Source of the DNA: Flavobacterium nackdongense
GTDB lineage: Bacteria > Bacteroidota > Bacteroidia > Flavobacteriales > Flavobacteriaceae
Assembly: GCF_004355225.1 (NCBI RefSeq)
Contig: NZ_CP037933.1
Span: 3,286,001 to 3,350,000, forward strand
Direction of reading: 5' to 3'
Length of the DNA: 64,000 nt
In this document: positions 25,314 to 34,416 of the stretch, piece by piece
How positions within the stretch are numbered: position 1 is the stretch's first letter
Layout of the letters: every line of letters starts with the position of its first letter
Program-made: the position numbers and the translations under genes
Notes under the pieces: model-generated
What the model was told of the DNA's origin: nothing
The model's input: only the letters and a program-made list of their open reading frames with translations
Databases searched by the model: none

Positions 25314-27759
25314 CGGGTTTGTGGTCGTCTTGGACCAAGATTTTAATTTTTTGGTACACAAATGAAATAATCAGGATGAGAATTCCCAATAAGATAAAAG
25401 CGATGATTTTACCGGTTTCGGAAGCATTGCTGATGTCGAACAAAAATAATTTCAGAATGGTAATTCCCAATAAAGACAAAGCGATGATTCGCAGGTTTTT
25501 GATGCGTTTTTTGATGCCAATTATTAAGAAGACAAAAGCGAGAATTCCCCAAAGAATGGGATAGCCTGTTTTTATGATTTGTGTTGATGTATCTTTAATG
25601 TTATCGCTTGGAAAAACTTCTTGTTTCCAGGTTGGCGAATCTGAAAAAACCAATCCGTGAAGCATCAATTCAGTACTTGCGATATAAATGATGAAAAAAG
25701 CAGCTATCCAGATGATGATTTTCTTTTGGAAGAATTCGAAAACTGGATTTTCTTTATTGATTTGATACAATTGATAACCAAAGAAGAGGATTATCAAAAG
25801 CGAAATATAATGCAAATAGAAGCCAATTCGTTGCTGAATCCCCGTTGCGATATAGCGGTCTTGCTCATAAAATGCATAATTCGAAAACCAAAAGGCAAAG
25901 AGCACAATATTAATCACTGCAATAAGTGAAGCCAATTGGGAATTGGTTTTGTTTTCGCTTTTGCACAAGCCATAAAAGACCGCTGCGCTAAAAATCAAAT
26001 GGTAAACAATAGGCAATGTTATGGCAGAATTGGCTCCAGTGATATGCGTATTGGCTTGGAAACCAACTTCGTAAATCCCTACAAAATAACCGATCACTAT
26101 GCCTGTCAATCTAAGGGCATTTCGATATTTTACTGGATTGAAAACAAAGCCAAATTGCTCTAAGGCTTCTTCTTCATTTTTCAATAAGTAGTTTACGACA
26201 AATAGCGAAGCCACGGCAAAAAGCCCAGTTAAGCAAATCTTGTTAAATACTATATTTAGAATGGATTCAGAGCGATAAATTGCTGCCCAATCCATAAATA
26301 AACTCGCAATCATCAACGCGTGGACAATAATTGAGGCAAATCGATAATAGGTTATTTTTGATTTTTGGCCCAACCACATCAGCATAACGGCTTCGGCTGC
26401 CCAGAATAAGGTGATAAAATTCCCTTCAAATTGTATTGGAATTGCTAGGGTAATGAAGGTCAGTGTTAATCCTACCAACAGATAAACGGCAGTTTTGTCT
26501 AAACCAAATTTTTTGTACAAAAACCAAGCGTAACCACAATTGAGCAAACCTAAAGCAGCTGTAAATAATCCTTTGAATTCGGGATGGTACTGTTCTAAAA
26601 CGAGCATTCCGGCTCCATAAAAAAGGAAGGTATTGCTGGCGAGAATACTTAATTCTATTGGAGAGAAAAGACCTTTGGTTCGAACATTATTGATGATATT
26701 AATGACTATAAATACCAAGTAAAAAGCAAATCCGAAAACTAGTGCTCCAAGTTGATGTGGTGACTTTTCATCGAGGTCTTTGAGCAACCAAGCGCCATAC
26801 AAAATGACTGTAAAAACGTAAGATAAGATGTTGATAATCCCCCACTTTTTATAGTAGGCCAATGCCAGAATTCCGACATCGAGAATCAGTATATAGGTAA
26901 ATAACACCACATAATTTCCTTGCCCAGTACTGACCATAAACGGCACCGCAAAACCACCAATCAGGGATAAAACGGCGAGTTCTTTTCGGTTGTACGAAAG
27001 TGAAATAAAACAGCTAAAGACGGTAATCAACACCATAATGATAAAGGCAGTGGTCTGACCGAACAGATGATAACTGTGAAAAGCGATCCCAATAGTAAAA
27101 TAGAAAACCGAAATGGCTCCCGCTACAAAAACCGAACTGAAGGCTGCGTATTTTTGACGCAATTTGTGGGCGATTCCCATAATCAAAGCGCCGGATAACA
27201 TTCCAATTCCTACTCGAGCTGGTTCGTTGATCCAATCTTTGTCTATGGCATATTTTACGAAATAACTAATTCCCAAAACCAGAATCAAAATTCCAATTTT
27301 ATTGATGAGATTTTCTCCAATAAATTTTTCTAAATCGGGATTGTTGTCCCTGAAGTTTTCCCAAAAAGTCTTAGTTGGTTCTTGTGGCACATAGACTTTG
27401 GGCTCGGGTGGCTGTTCTTGGTGTTTTGAAACCTTTTCCTGATCCATTGAAGCGACCCTTTTTTTAGTCTCATTGTCTGTTTCAACCGGGTGAAAGACTA
27501 AAGTATCTGTTTTTTCAAAGACTACAGGCGGTATGACTTCTTCTGGAATAACCTGAGGTTTTGCTAGTTCTGGAGCGATTTTTGCCTTATCCGGAAGTTT
27601 TTCGGTTTCCTTTAAATCGTCAATTTTTTTAAACAACTCTTTGAATTTTCTATCGATTTTGTCTTCAATATTGCTCTCAATTTGGTCAAATTTGGAGTCT
27701 AAAGCAATTTTGAAATAGAAAATAAAAGCAACAACTACTAGTAATATAAAAACTTCCAT
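25300..27759 (-). CDS. DUF2339 polytopic membrane protein
   Basis: 819 residues. An N-terminal membrane segment (residues 2-17) is followed by a coiled coil (about 22-55) and a Pro/Glu-rich linker (60-130). The rest is a run of some twenty or more hydrophobic helices beginning FIGENLINKIGILILVLGISYFVKYAID, the signature start of DUF2339. The biochemical role is unknown. It forms a translationally coupled pair with the DUF3999 gene. Confidence 0.85.
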   Translation of the reverse strand: MEVFILLVVVAFIFYFKIALDSKFDQIESNIEDKIDRKFKELFKKIDDLKETEKLPDKAKIAPELAKPQVIPEEVIPPVVFEKTDTLVFHPVETDNETKKRVASMDQEKVSKHQEQPPEPKVYVPQEPTKTFWENFRDNNPDLEKFIGENLINKIGILILVLGISYFVKYAIDKDWINEPARVGIGMLSGALIMGIAHKLRQKYAAFSSVFVAGAISVFYFTIGIAFHSYHLFGQTTAFIIMVLITVFSCFISLSYNRKELAVLSLIGGFAVPFMVSTGQGNYVVLFTYILILDVGILALAYYKKWGIINILSYVFTVILYGAWLLKDLDEKSPHQLGALVFGFAFYLVFIVINIINNVRTKGLFSPIELSILASNTFLFYGAGMLVLEQYHPEFKGLFTAALGLLNCGYAWFLYKKFGLDKTAVYLLVGLTLTFITLAIPIQFEGNFITLFWAAEAVMLMWLGQKSKITYYRFASIIVHALMIASLFMDWAAIYRSESILNIVFNKICLTGLFAVASLFVVNYLLKNEEEALEQFGFVFNPVKYRNALRLTGIVIGYFVGIYEVGFQANTHITGANSAITLPIVYHLIFSAAVFYGLCKSENKTNSQLASLIAVINIVLFAFWFSNYAFYEQDRYIATGIQQRIGFYLHYISLLIILFFGYQLYQINKENPVFEFFQKKIIIWIAAFFIIYIASTELMLHGLVFSDSPTWKQEVFPSDNIKDTSTQIIKTGYPILWGILAFVFLIIGIKKRIKNLRIIALSLLGITILKLFLFDISNASETGKIIAFILLGILILIISFVYQKIKILVQDDHKPDETE

Positions 27760-27889
27760 AGCATTTTTTTGTGATTTACCAATTGTAAATATACTGCTTT
27801 TTTAAAGAATAGGCTTACTATTTTTTAATTTTTAAACGAATATTCAAATGGCAAATTATTGCATAATACTATCAATTAAAAAATGTTTT

Positions 27890-30412
27890 TTATGCCTCTT
27901 CCTGTTCTTCTTTTAGTGCTAAAGTATTGGTTTTAATGTAAACATCTTGCTGTGGAAAAGGGATGACGATATCATTGAGTTTGAATATTTCATCGATTTC
28001 AATTATTAAATCGCTTTTTACATCATTGCCATAATTGAAATGAGGCACCCAAAACTTAATGACAAAATCGATAGAACTGTCACCAAATTGTGTTACCCAA
28101 ATTAGGGGTTCTGGTTTTTTTAAAATTAAGGAATGTTGGTCTAAAATCTCTTGGAGTAAAGTTCGGGCTAGTTTTAAATTGGTACCATAGGCTACACCCA
28201 CTTTGATTTCATAACGTCTTTTCGGACTGCCCATCGTCCAGTTGGTCATGTGTTGGCTTAGAATATCGCCATTTGGAATGATAATATCGGCGCCATCCCA
28301 AGTAGTGACTACGCTGCTTCGGATGCCAATGGATTTCATGGTGCCTGTTTGCCCGCTAATTTCAATAATGTCATCAATATTTACAGGTTTTTCGAAGGCT
28401 ATAATCAATCCGCTGACCAGATTGTTGACCAAGGTTTGCAATCCGAAACCAATACCTACTCCTAAAGCTCCAATGATTACCGTTAATCGATCGGTAGGAA
28501 TGCCCGCAATAGCAAAGGCAAAGGTAATTCCAATACTAATTATGGCAATCCTGATTAATAAAATGGCACTGCCTAGGGGTTTACTTTTGTTGTTGTCAAT
28601 GGTATCCGTTTTGGTTTGCGATGTTAAGAAGGAAACTATTTTTGAAATGTACACCGAGGCTATGATGACAAAAAAGAAGATCAGAATACTTTGGTAGGAA
28701 TAGGTAAAGGAGCCAAGGGATTGTTCTTTCGAAAAAGCATCGACTAGCGGTTGGATATGATTTTGAAAAGAATACGAATTTCTGTTTATGATGATAACCC
28801 AACTGATCAAAAATAAAAAATATCCCCATTTGGTGTATTTATGATTTTCTTGAAAGCTAAAATTTATTTGAGTTTTGGTTTCAGATTCGATGATATAGTC
28901 TGACAAACGGACAATATCCGAGGTTAATTGGAAAGTATAAAGGGATAGAAGTCCAATAAATACAGTGAAAAGTCCAATAGAAATTAAAATTTTACTCAAA
29001 TTATAATTCCCGAAAATCATTGCCAAAACCCCAAAGATTTCGAATGCAATCATTGCAATTACAATCCATTTGTGGGGTAAACTTTCGACTTTGTTTTTGC
29101 TGTAAATTCTGTAAAATCCAAATGTAGTTGCGGCTAGGCCAATCGCGATTAGGAGGACTGTTTCAACTAGGGTTTGGGCCAAAATTAAATCGTCAATGAG
29201 GATGAGGAAAACTAATACCATATAAACCAACCAGATTTTTAAGGGTAAGAATCCCTTTATCCGAACTAATAAATAGGTTAACGTGATAGCCGCAATCAGC
29301 CATAAAATAGCCGAGAAAACTATAGGCGGTGGTGGAATTAAAATTTGTCCTATGGTTATTGTTATCAGAACAGCGGTTGCAAAAGGGGCGGTGAATATAG
29401 CCACTGTATATTGGAATTTTTGATGGATTTGGGCTTTTTTATATTTCCTTTTTACGACAATTAAATAAAAATATAAGCCTAGAAGGCACAAAGCGAGCAT
29501 CTGTATGATGGCAATATTATTTACAAAATAAAAAGTTAAAACGAGAAATGCTTTCTTCATTGACCGGTACAATTCTGTGGTAAATGATTTTTCAAAAATG
29601 TCTTTTTCACTAAAAAAATCGACGCGACGAGAAAAAAGACTATCCGATTCCGTTTTTCGTAGAAGGTCTAATTTGACAATATCTGAATCCAAGCGGTTTT
29701 TGAAAACATTGGCTTTAATTTCTAGTGTTTGGATGCTGTCGATAGCATTTTTTAAATTTTTATTGGTTTCATCAATATCCTTCGACAATAGGAGCAGACT
29801 TTGAATGTAGTTATTTTTTGCAATCGAATCTTGCGGCAAGGTATAGATGGTTTTGTCCGCTGATAGGGAATCTAATTTTTTTTGAATTAGGCTTAATGCA
29901 ATATTATTTTTTTTGATCCTATCGATTTGATTGTCGGTTCTGCTTACTAATTCATTCAATAGTATGGAGGTAGTGGTAAGGTCTCTGACGGTCTGCCTTT
30001 TATTCTTATTTTTCGTAATGCCATCTACCGCAAAATCTTTCAACTTAAAAAGGAAGTTAATTTCTTTTGTAAATCCTTTATAGTCAATACCTTGTTCTAA
30101 AATATTGTTTGCTTTTTGAATTTCTTTGTTGATTAAATTAAAGACAATGTTTTGGTTTCGAATCGTATTGTTGTTTTCCAGATTGCGTTGGCTTTTATTA
30201 AGTCTGTCAACAACAAGATTTTCGATCACTACTTTCATCGGAATGGGTTTGATGATAGTGTCTTTTGGAGTAGTCGTTACGTTTTGCACTGTGACGATCG
30301 GGCTTTGGCTCCAAAGAAAATTACCAGAAGAAAATAGTATTAAAATGAGAATTGAACTAAAATAGCGTTTGGTTTTTGATTGCTTTAGGAAAGTCTTATC
30401 TTTAGAGGTCAT
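27890..30412 (-). CDS. Large MscS-family mechanosensitive channel
   Basis: About 840 residues from the ATG at 30412; an ATG 7 codons earlier (30433) is possible. A hydrophobic signal-like segment (ILILILFSSGNFLWS) leads to a periplasmic coiled-coil-rich region (about 60-270), then several membrane helices. The conserved MscS core has a pore helix (VIIGALGVGIGFGLQTLVNNLVSGLIIAF) and the beta domain (DIIEISGQTGTMKSIGIRSSVVTTWDG, IIIPNGDIL). It resembles the MscK/YbdG-sized members. It would release solutes under hypo-osmotic stress. Confidence 0.9.
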   Translation of the reverse strand: MTSKDKTFLKQSKTKRYFSSILILILFSSGNFLWSQSPIVTVQNVTTTPKDTIIKPIPMKVVIENLVVDRLNKSQRNLENNNTIRNQNIVFNLINKEIQKANNILEQGIDYKGFTKEINFLFKLKDFAVDGITKNKNKRQTVRDLTTTSILLNELVSRTDNQIDRIKKNNIALSLIQKKLDSLSADKTIYTLPQDSIAKNNYIQSLLLLSKDIDETNKNLKNAIDSIQTLEIKANVFKNRLDSDIVKLDLLRKTESDSLFSRRVDFFSEKDIFEKSFTTELYRSMKKAFLVLTFYFVNNIAIIQMLALCLLGLYFYLIVVKRKYKKAQIHQKFQYTVAIFTAPFATAVLITITIGQILIPPPPIVFSAILWLIAAITLTYLLVRIKGFLPLKIWLVYMVLVFLILIDDLILAQTLVETVLLIAIGLAATTFGFYRIYSKNKVESLPHKWIVIAMIAFEIFGVLAMIFGNYNLSKILISIGLFTVFIGLLSLYTFQLTSDIVRLSDYIIESETKTQINFSFQENHKYTKWGYFLFLISWVIIINRNSYSFQNHIQPLVDAFSKEQSLGSFTYSYQSILIFFFVIIASVYISKIVSFLTSQTKTDTIDNNKSKPLGSAILLIRIAIISIGITFAFAIAGIPTDRLTVIIGALGVGIGFGLQTLVNNLVSGLIIAFEKPVNIDDIIEISGQTGTMKSIGIRSSVVTTWDGADIIIPNGDILSQHMTNWTMGSPKRRYEIKVGVAYGTNLKLARTLLQEILDQHSLILKKPEPLIWVTQFGDSSIDFVIKFWVPHFNYGNDVKSDLIIEIDEIFKLNDIVIPFPQQDVYIKTNTLALKEEQEEA

Positions 30413-30680
30413 CGTGAATGGATATAAAATCAACTTTATTTTTGAAAAGATAAAGATAGTAAAATTGCCTTATTAATTCTTTATATAAAAATGGAATGAT
30501 TGTAGTGCTAATCCATTAGCGATAGTCAAAATATTTTTTCCAAGGCAGCATAATTTTTGAGAATAAAACTGAGCGATTATCAGAAATTTAGCAAAGGCGA
30601 CCCGAGTAGTTTGAGATTAGTCCAAATCGTTTTATAAAAAATGGCGTGGGTATTGTATTTTTTTTGGGAAATATTTAAAC

Positions 30681-31161
30681 AAAAAAAGCCGAACATTGCT
30701 GTTCGACTTTTGGTCGGGGTGGCAGTCCCGAAAACTATCGGGAGAACCTGCGGTCTTCCCGCCAGTGCGGGACGCTATAACCACAAAATTTTTTGTACAA
30801 AAAAAAGCCGAACATTGCTGTTCGACTTTTGGTCGGGGTGGCAGTCCCGAAAACTATCGGGAGAACCTGCGGCCTTCCCGCCAGTGCGGGACGCTATAAC
30901 CACAAAATTTTTTGTACAAAAAAAGCCGAACATTGCTGTTCGACTTTTGGTCGGGGTGGCAGTCCCGAAAACTATCGGGAGAACCTGCGGCCTTCCCGCC
31001 AGTGCGGGACGCTATAACCACAAAATTTTTTGTACAAAAAAAGCCGAACATTGCTGTTCGACTTTTGGTCGGGGTGGCAGTCCCGAAAACTATCGGGAGA
31101 ACCTGCGGCCTTCCCGCCAGTGCGGGACGCTATAACCACAAAATTTTTTGTACAAAAAAAA
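30681..31161 (-). repeat. Four tandem 118-119-bp tRNA-Pro-like units, each with a terminator hairpin
   Basis: The anchor GCCGAACATTGC recurs at 30688, 30807, 30925, 31043 and 31162. On the minus strand each unit begins GGTTATAGCG (D-loop of tRNA-Pro), keeps the GGCCGCAGGTTC and CTGCCACCCCGACCA segments, and ends in the same terminator as the real tRNA. The anticodon arm is replaced by TCCCGC-ACTG-GCGGGA and the T-loop by an insert TCCCGA...TCGGGA. The 5' half is missing and replaced by an AT-rich palindrome (ACAAAA-TTTTGT type). The units differ from each other by very few bases. Confidence 0.9.
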
Positions 31162-31183
31162 GCCGAACATTGCTGTTCGACTT
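31154..31183 (-). terminator. Intrinsic terminator of tRNA-Pro
   Basis: On the minus strand, GTCGAACAGCAATGTTCGGC folds as a stem and is followed by seven or eight T residues, directly after the CCA end of tRNA-Pro. Confidence 0.85.
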
Positions 31184-31184
31184 T

Positions 31185-31262
31185 TGGTCGGGGTGGCAGG
31201 ATTCGAACCTGCGGCCTCCTGCTCCCAAAGCAGGCGCGATAACCGAGCTACGCTACACCCCG
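31185..31262 (-). tRNA. tRNA-Pro(TGG)
   Basis: The minus strand starts CGGGGTGTAGCGTAGC and ends GCCACCCCGACCA, so CCA is encoded. The anticodon arm reads CCTGC-TTTGGGA-GCAGG, anticodon TGG, and the T-arm is GCAGG-TTCGAAT-CCTGC. It is the intact parent of the degenerate units at 30681-31161, which lie downstream in its direction of transcription. Confidence 0.95.
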
Positions 31263-31384
31263 AAAGCGAGTGCAAATGTAAAATTTATTTTGGTCTTTTG
31301 CAAGGGATAGAAATAAAATAAAAATTATTATGTTCCTATAGCTAAAAGTAATTGCTTTATCGTTTCTGTTTTTAATAAAAACCG

Positions 31385-31392
31385 TACATTTG
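31385..31392 (+). promoter_or_regulatory. -7 element of trxB
   Basis: TACATTTG matches TAnnTTTG and lies 30 bp before the chosen ATG at 31423; no TTG is seen at -33. Confidence 0.6.
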
Positions 31393-31422
31393 TAACTATT
31401 GAAATTATTAATTTTACTCATT

Positions 31423-32370
31423 ATGTCTGATACAGTCGAAAAAATAAAATGCCTTATTATAGGTTCTGGTCCAGCGGGTTATACCGCTGCTATTTATGCC
31501 GCTAGAGCTAGTATGAATCCAGTTTTGTACCAAGGAATGCAACCTGGTGGACAACTTACTACCACCAATGAAGTGGAAAATTTCCCAGGTTATGTAGATG
31601 GAGTTACAGGGCCTGAAATGATGGTGCAGCTGCAAGCGCAGGCACAACGTTTTGGTGCCGATATTCGGGATGGTTGGGCCACAAAAGTCGATTTTAGTGG
31701 TGGAGTTCATAAAGTTTGGATCAATGATACGATCGAATTGCATTGCGAAACAGTCATTATTTCGACAGGGGCATCGGCTAAATATTTAGGTTTAGAGTCT
31801 GAACAACATTACCTTAAAATGGGAGGTGGCGTTTCGGCTTGTGCCGTTTGTGACGGGTTTTTCTACAGAAATCAAGAGGTTGTTATAGTAGGTGCGGGAG
31901 ATTCTGCTTGCGAGGAAGCACATTATTTGTCTAAAATGTGTTCTAAAGTGACTATGTTGGTTCGTAGTGATAAGTTCCGCGCTTCGAAAATTATGGAAGC
32001 TCGCGTTCGCAAAACCGAAAATATCAATATCTTGATGAACCACGATACAGTAGAGATTTTGGGTGATGGTCAAGTGGTTACGGGTGTAAAAGCCAAAAAT
32101 AAAACCACAGGCGATGTTTTTGATATTCCGGCTACTGGTTTCTTTGCAGCTATTGGACACAAACCAAACACCGATATTTTCAAAGACTATCTGACTCTCG
32201 ATGAAACTGGTTATATTGTGAATGTTCCGGGAACCTCAAAAACGGATGTGGCGGGTGTGTTTGTGGCAGGTGATGCCGCGGACCACGTCTATCGTCAGGC
32301 GATTACGGCTGCAGGAACAGGCTGTATGGCGGCTTTGGATGCCGAAAGATATTTGGCAGCTTTAGAATAA
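31423..32370 (+). CDS. trxB: Thioredoxin-disulfide reductase
   Basis: About 315 residues from the ATG at 31423 (MSDTVEKIKCLIIGSGPAGY). An upstream TTG at 31399 would only add a hydrophobic octapeptide and lies next to the promoter. The FAD motif GSGPAG, the redox pair CAVCDG, the NADPH motif GAGDSACEEA and the C-terminal GVFVAGDAAD are all present. The cytoplasmic flavoenzyme passes electrons from NADPH to thioredoxin. Confidence 0.96.
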   Translation: MSDTVEKIKCLIIGSGPAGYTAAIYAARASMNPVLYQGMQPGGQLTTTNEVENFPGYVDGVTGPEMMVQLQAQAQRFGADIRDGWATKVDFSGGVHKVWINDTIELHCETVIISTGASAKYLGLESEQHYLKMGGGVSACAVCDGFFYRNQEVVIVGAGDSACEEAHYLSKMCSKVTMLVRSDKFRASKIMEARVRKTENINILMNHDTVEILGDGQVVTGVKAKNKTTGDVFDIPATGFFAAIGHKPNTDIFKDYLTLDETGYIVNVPGTSKTDVAGVFVAGDAADHVYRQAITAAGTGCMAALDAERYLAALE

Positions 32371-32450
32371 TAAATTGCATTTGACAAAAAAAGCCCCGTT
32401 TTTAAAGGAACTCGGAGGCTTTGACAATTTTATAATGAATATTTGATACT

Positions 32451-32486
32451 AATGAGCTCGATATTTTATCGGGCTCATTTTATTTT
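32451..32486. terminator. Bidirectional terminator between trxB and the DUF4442 gene
   Basis: AATGAGCTCGAT pairs with ATCGGGCTCATT around a TTTT loop and is followed by TTATTTTAATT. An additional weaker hairpin (AAAGCCCCG...CGGAGGCTTT, 32388-32421) precedes it. Confidence 0.7.
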
Positions 32487-32946
32487 AATTATTTGGTTTT
32501 GCTTTAACGCTCCATTCAAATTCCATTTCTGAAACTTGTTCGCCTTTTTCGTTAGTTCCGATGGCTTTCATCCAAAAGGTGCGCCCTTCACCAGTTTCGA
32601 CAGCTTCTTGAATTGATTTTGCGGCCAAATTTCCGTCGGCACATACAAAACTGATTCTTCCGGTTGCTTTTTTAGAAAAATTCGATTTGTTGTTGGCGAC
32701 CAACATCGAAATCTTTTTGCCACTGTTTTCAATATGTTTCATAACCAGTGCTCCAGTAGATAATTCAGCCGCCATTGCCTGCACTGCAAAATACATCGAG
32801 TTGAAAGGATTTTGATTGATCCAACGATGCTTCACGCTGACGATGCATTTTGATTCGTCGATTAACTTTACTCGAACACCGCAAATAAAGGCCGATGGCA
32901 ATTTGAAAAACAAAAATGAATTGAGTTTTGATACCGTTATTTTCAT
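32485..32946 (-). CDS. DUF4442 hotdog-fold protein, possible thioesterase
   Basis: About 153 residues from the ATG at 32946 (MKITVSKLNSFLFFKLPSAF); the longer frame adds a Lys/Tyr-rich stretch without family support. The region HRWINQNPFNSMYFAVQAMAAELSTGALVM fits the central helix and substrate pocket of PaaI-like hotdog proteins annotated as DUF4442. The substrate is unknown, presumably an acyl-CoA. It stands alone on the minus strand. Confidence 0.75.
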   Translation of the reverse strand: MKITVSKLNSFLFFKLPSAFICGVRVKLIDESKCIVSVKHRWINQNPFNSMYFAVQAMAAELSTGALVMKHIENSGKKISMLVANNKSNFSKKATGRISFVCADGNLAAKSIQEAVETGEGRTFWMKAIGTNEKGEQVSEMEFEWSVKAKPNN

Positions 32947-33142
32947 GTATTTTTTTTTATTCTTGTAAAAATAACAAAATTCGAACACATAACTCAGGTT
33001 CCGCCTTTAATTTACTCAAACGAGCTGTAAGTATTGATTTTATTGACTTTTCGTAATTGCAAAAAGCTATGGTCTGAATTACAAATGTTAATATTTTGTT
33101 AATATATGGTACTATGCGATACAAGATACTGTCTTTTAGACA

Positions 33143-33150
33143 TATATTTG
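33143..33150 (+). promoter_or_regulatory. -7 element of the DUF4870-PadR-PspC operon
   Basis: TATATTTG lies 29 bp before the ATG at 33180 and matches TAnnTTTG. It is the only such box in the gap and would drive the five genes to 36881. Confidence 0.6.
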
Positions 33151-33179
33151 CATAAGAAATTACTATATACTTTTAAACT

Positions 33180-33635
33180 ATGGAAACAACAAACAATAAG
33201 AACCTCGCCACTTTTACTCATTTGAGTACATTAAGTCAGTATTGCATCCCCTTTGGAAATTATATTTTTCCGTTATTGATATGGAGTACCAATAGAGACA
33301 AATCAGAATTTATAGATTATAACGGAAAACAGGCGCTGAATTTTCAGTTGAGTATTTTTCTATATTCATTAGTATTGGCAATGATCGCTATTCCTATTAT
33401 TCTAATTACAATTTTTAATAATGTTCCATTGGAAACCGTAATCAATGATGGTGATTTTATGGAAAATCATTTAAGTGTTGAAAACATCACTGGAATTGTT
33501 ATTGTAGCCATAATCGCCATTCTACTTTTTGTGGGCATGAAAGTAGCCGAATTTTTTCTTATCATTTATGCTTCGGTTAAAACATCAAACGGAGAAAAAT
33601 ACAATTACCCACTAACAATACCATTTCTTAAATGA
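33180..33635 (+). CDS. DUF4870 membrane protein
   Basis: 151 residues. HLSTLSQYCIPFGNYIFPLLIWSTNRDKSEFIDYNGKQALNFQ is the DUF4870 signature in shape, followed by two to three membrane helices. The function is unknown. It is the first gene of an operon with a PadR regulator, a PspC-domain protein and a DUF2807 lipoprotein, a combination suggesting an envelope stress response. Confidence 0.8.
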   Translation: METTNNKNLATFTHLSTLSQYCIPFGNYIFPLLIWSTNRDKSEFIDYNGKQALNFQLSIFLYSLVLAMIAIPIILITIFNNVPLETVINDGDFMENHLSVENITGIVIVAIIAILLFVGMKVAEFFLIIYASVKTSNGEKYNYPLTIPFLK

Positions 33636-33642
33636 AACATTA

Positions 33643-33680
33643 AATCAATCAATCAATCAATCATCAATTAATCAATCAGA
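33643..33680 (+). repeat. ATCA tetranucleotide tract between DUF4870 and the next gene
   Basis: AATCAATCAATCAATCAATC and then a broken continuation (ATCAATTAATCAATCAG) fill the gap just before the ATG at 33683. Slippage here would alter spacing only, not a frame. Confidence 0.8.
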
Positions 33681-33682
33681 AA

Positions 33683-34024
33683 ATGAAAAAGCTACTTTTA
33701 ATCACAGTACTTTTAGTTGCAATCACAACCAAAGGATCAGCGCAAGATCATACGATCATTGATATCACAAAAAATGAAAATAATCAATTTGAAATTACTG
33801 CAAAATCGGACATGAATATCCATTTAAAATTTAATCTCGAATCCCAGGATGTTTGTAGTGTTTCTGTATGTGATAAAAGGATGAACGAGGTGCCTCTGAA
33901 AAAGAAATATAAAAAAGGCGAATACAAAATTGCATTTACTATCGAAGAGGGAGAACAATACATCGTACGATTTAGTGGAGTCGACCCGATAAGATTGATT
34001 ACCAAAACAATTGCAGAAAATTAA
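33683..34024 (+). CDS. Small exported protein of unknown function
   Basis: 113 residues with a cleavable signal peptide (MKKLLLITVLLVAITTKGSAQ). The mature part is a single beta-sandwich-like stretch with two cysteines three residues apart (DVCSVSVC). The family is not recognised. It lies between DUF4870 and padR in the operon and probably acts in the periplasm. Confidence 0.75.
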   Translation: MKKLLLITVLLVAITTKGSAQDHTIIDITKNENNQFEITAKSDMNIHLKFNLESQDVCSVSVCDKRMNEVPLKKKYKKGEYKIAFTIEEGEQYIVRFSGVDPIRLITKTIAEN

Positions 34025-34040
34025 AATCATCAATCAAAAA

Positions 34041-34085
34041 ATGAACAGTACAATCAAATCAAAAAAACAAAAAAGAGAGCTATGA
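34041..34085 (+). other. 14-codon mini-frame overlapping the padR start
   Basis: ATG at 34041 reads MNSTIKSKKQKREL and stops at TGA 34083-34085, which overlaps the padR ATG at 34082 in the form CTATGA. It could be a leader peptide giving translational coupling. Lysine-rich AT codons make chance formation likely. Confidence 0.3.
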
Positions 34086-34414
34086 ACATTGAAAACACAA
34101 AAGCCCAAATGCGCAAAGGTGTTCTTGAGTTTTGCATCTTATCTGTCCTAAAAGACAAAGAAGCATATACTTCGGAAATATTAGACACTTTGAAAAACGC
34201 AAAATTATTGGTTGTGGAGGGAACGGTTTATCCGCTACTTACCCGATTGAAAAACGACGGATTACTCAGCTATCGTTGGGAAGAATCACTATCAGGTCCA
34301 CCGAGAAAGTATTATGGTTTGACCGAAATTGGACAAACATTTTTAAACGAATTGAATGGCACTTGGACGGAATTGTCTGATGCCGTAAACCTAATCACAA
34401 CACAAAAACTATAG
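34082..34414 (+). CDS. PadR-family transcriptional regulator
   Basis: 110 residues, typical for the short subfamily 2 of PadR. It contains MRKGVLEFCILSVLKDKEAYTSEIL, then KLLVVEGTVYPLLTRLKNDGLLSYRWEES and GPPRKYYGLTEIGQ, the winged-helix and wing signatures. It binds DNA as a dimer and commonly represses its own operon with downstream membrane genes; here the PspC gene follows after 2 bp. Confidence 0.93.
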   Translation: MNIENTKAQMRKGVLEFCILSVLKDKEAYTSEILDTLKNAKLLVVEGTVYPLLTRLKNDGLLSYRWEESLSGPPRKYYGLTEIGQTFLNELNGTWTELSDAVNLITTQKL

Positions 34415-34416
34415 CC

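Noticed and set aside
27760..27889. Small gene between DUF2339 and mscS
   Set aside because: Only very short AT-rich frames without start context or conserved pattern.
30681..31184. CRISPR-like array
   Set aside because: Whole 118-bp units are repeated without unique spacers, and there are no cas genes; the units derive from tRNA-Pro.
30641..31310. Several overlapping plus- and minus-strand reading frames with repeated peptides (LFDFWSGWQSRKLSGEP type)
   Set aside because: They are translations of the tandem tRNA-Pro-like units and of the tRNA itself; the peptide repeat follows the DNA repeat and no start context or family exists.
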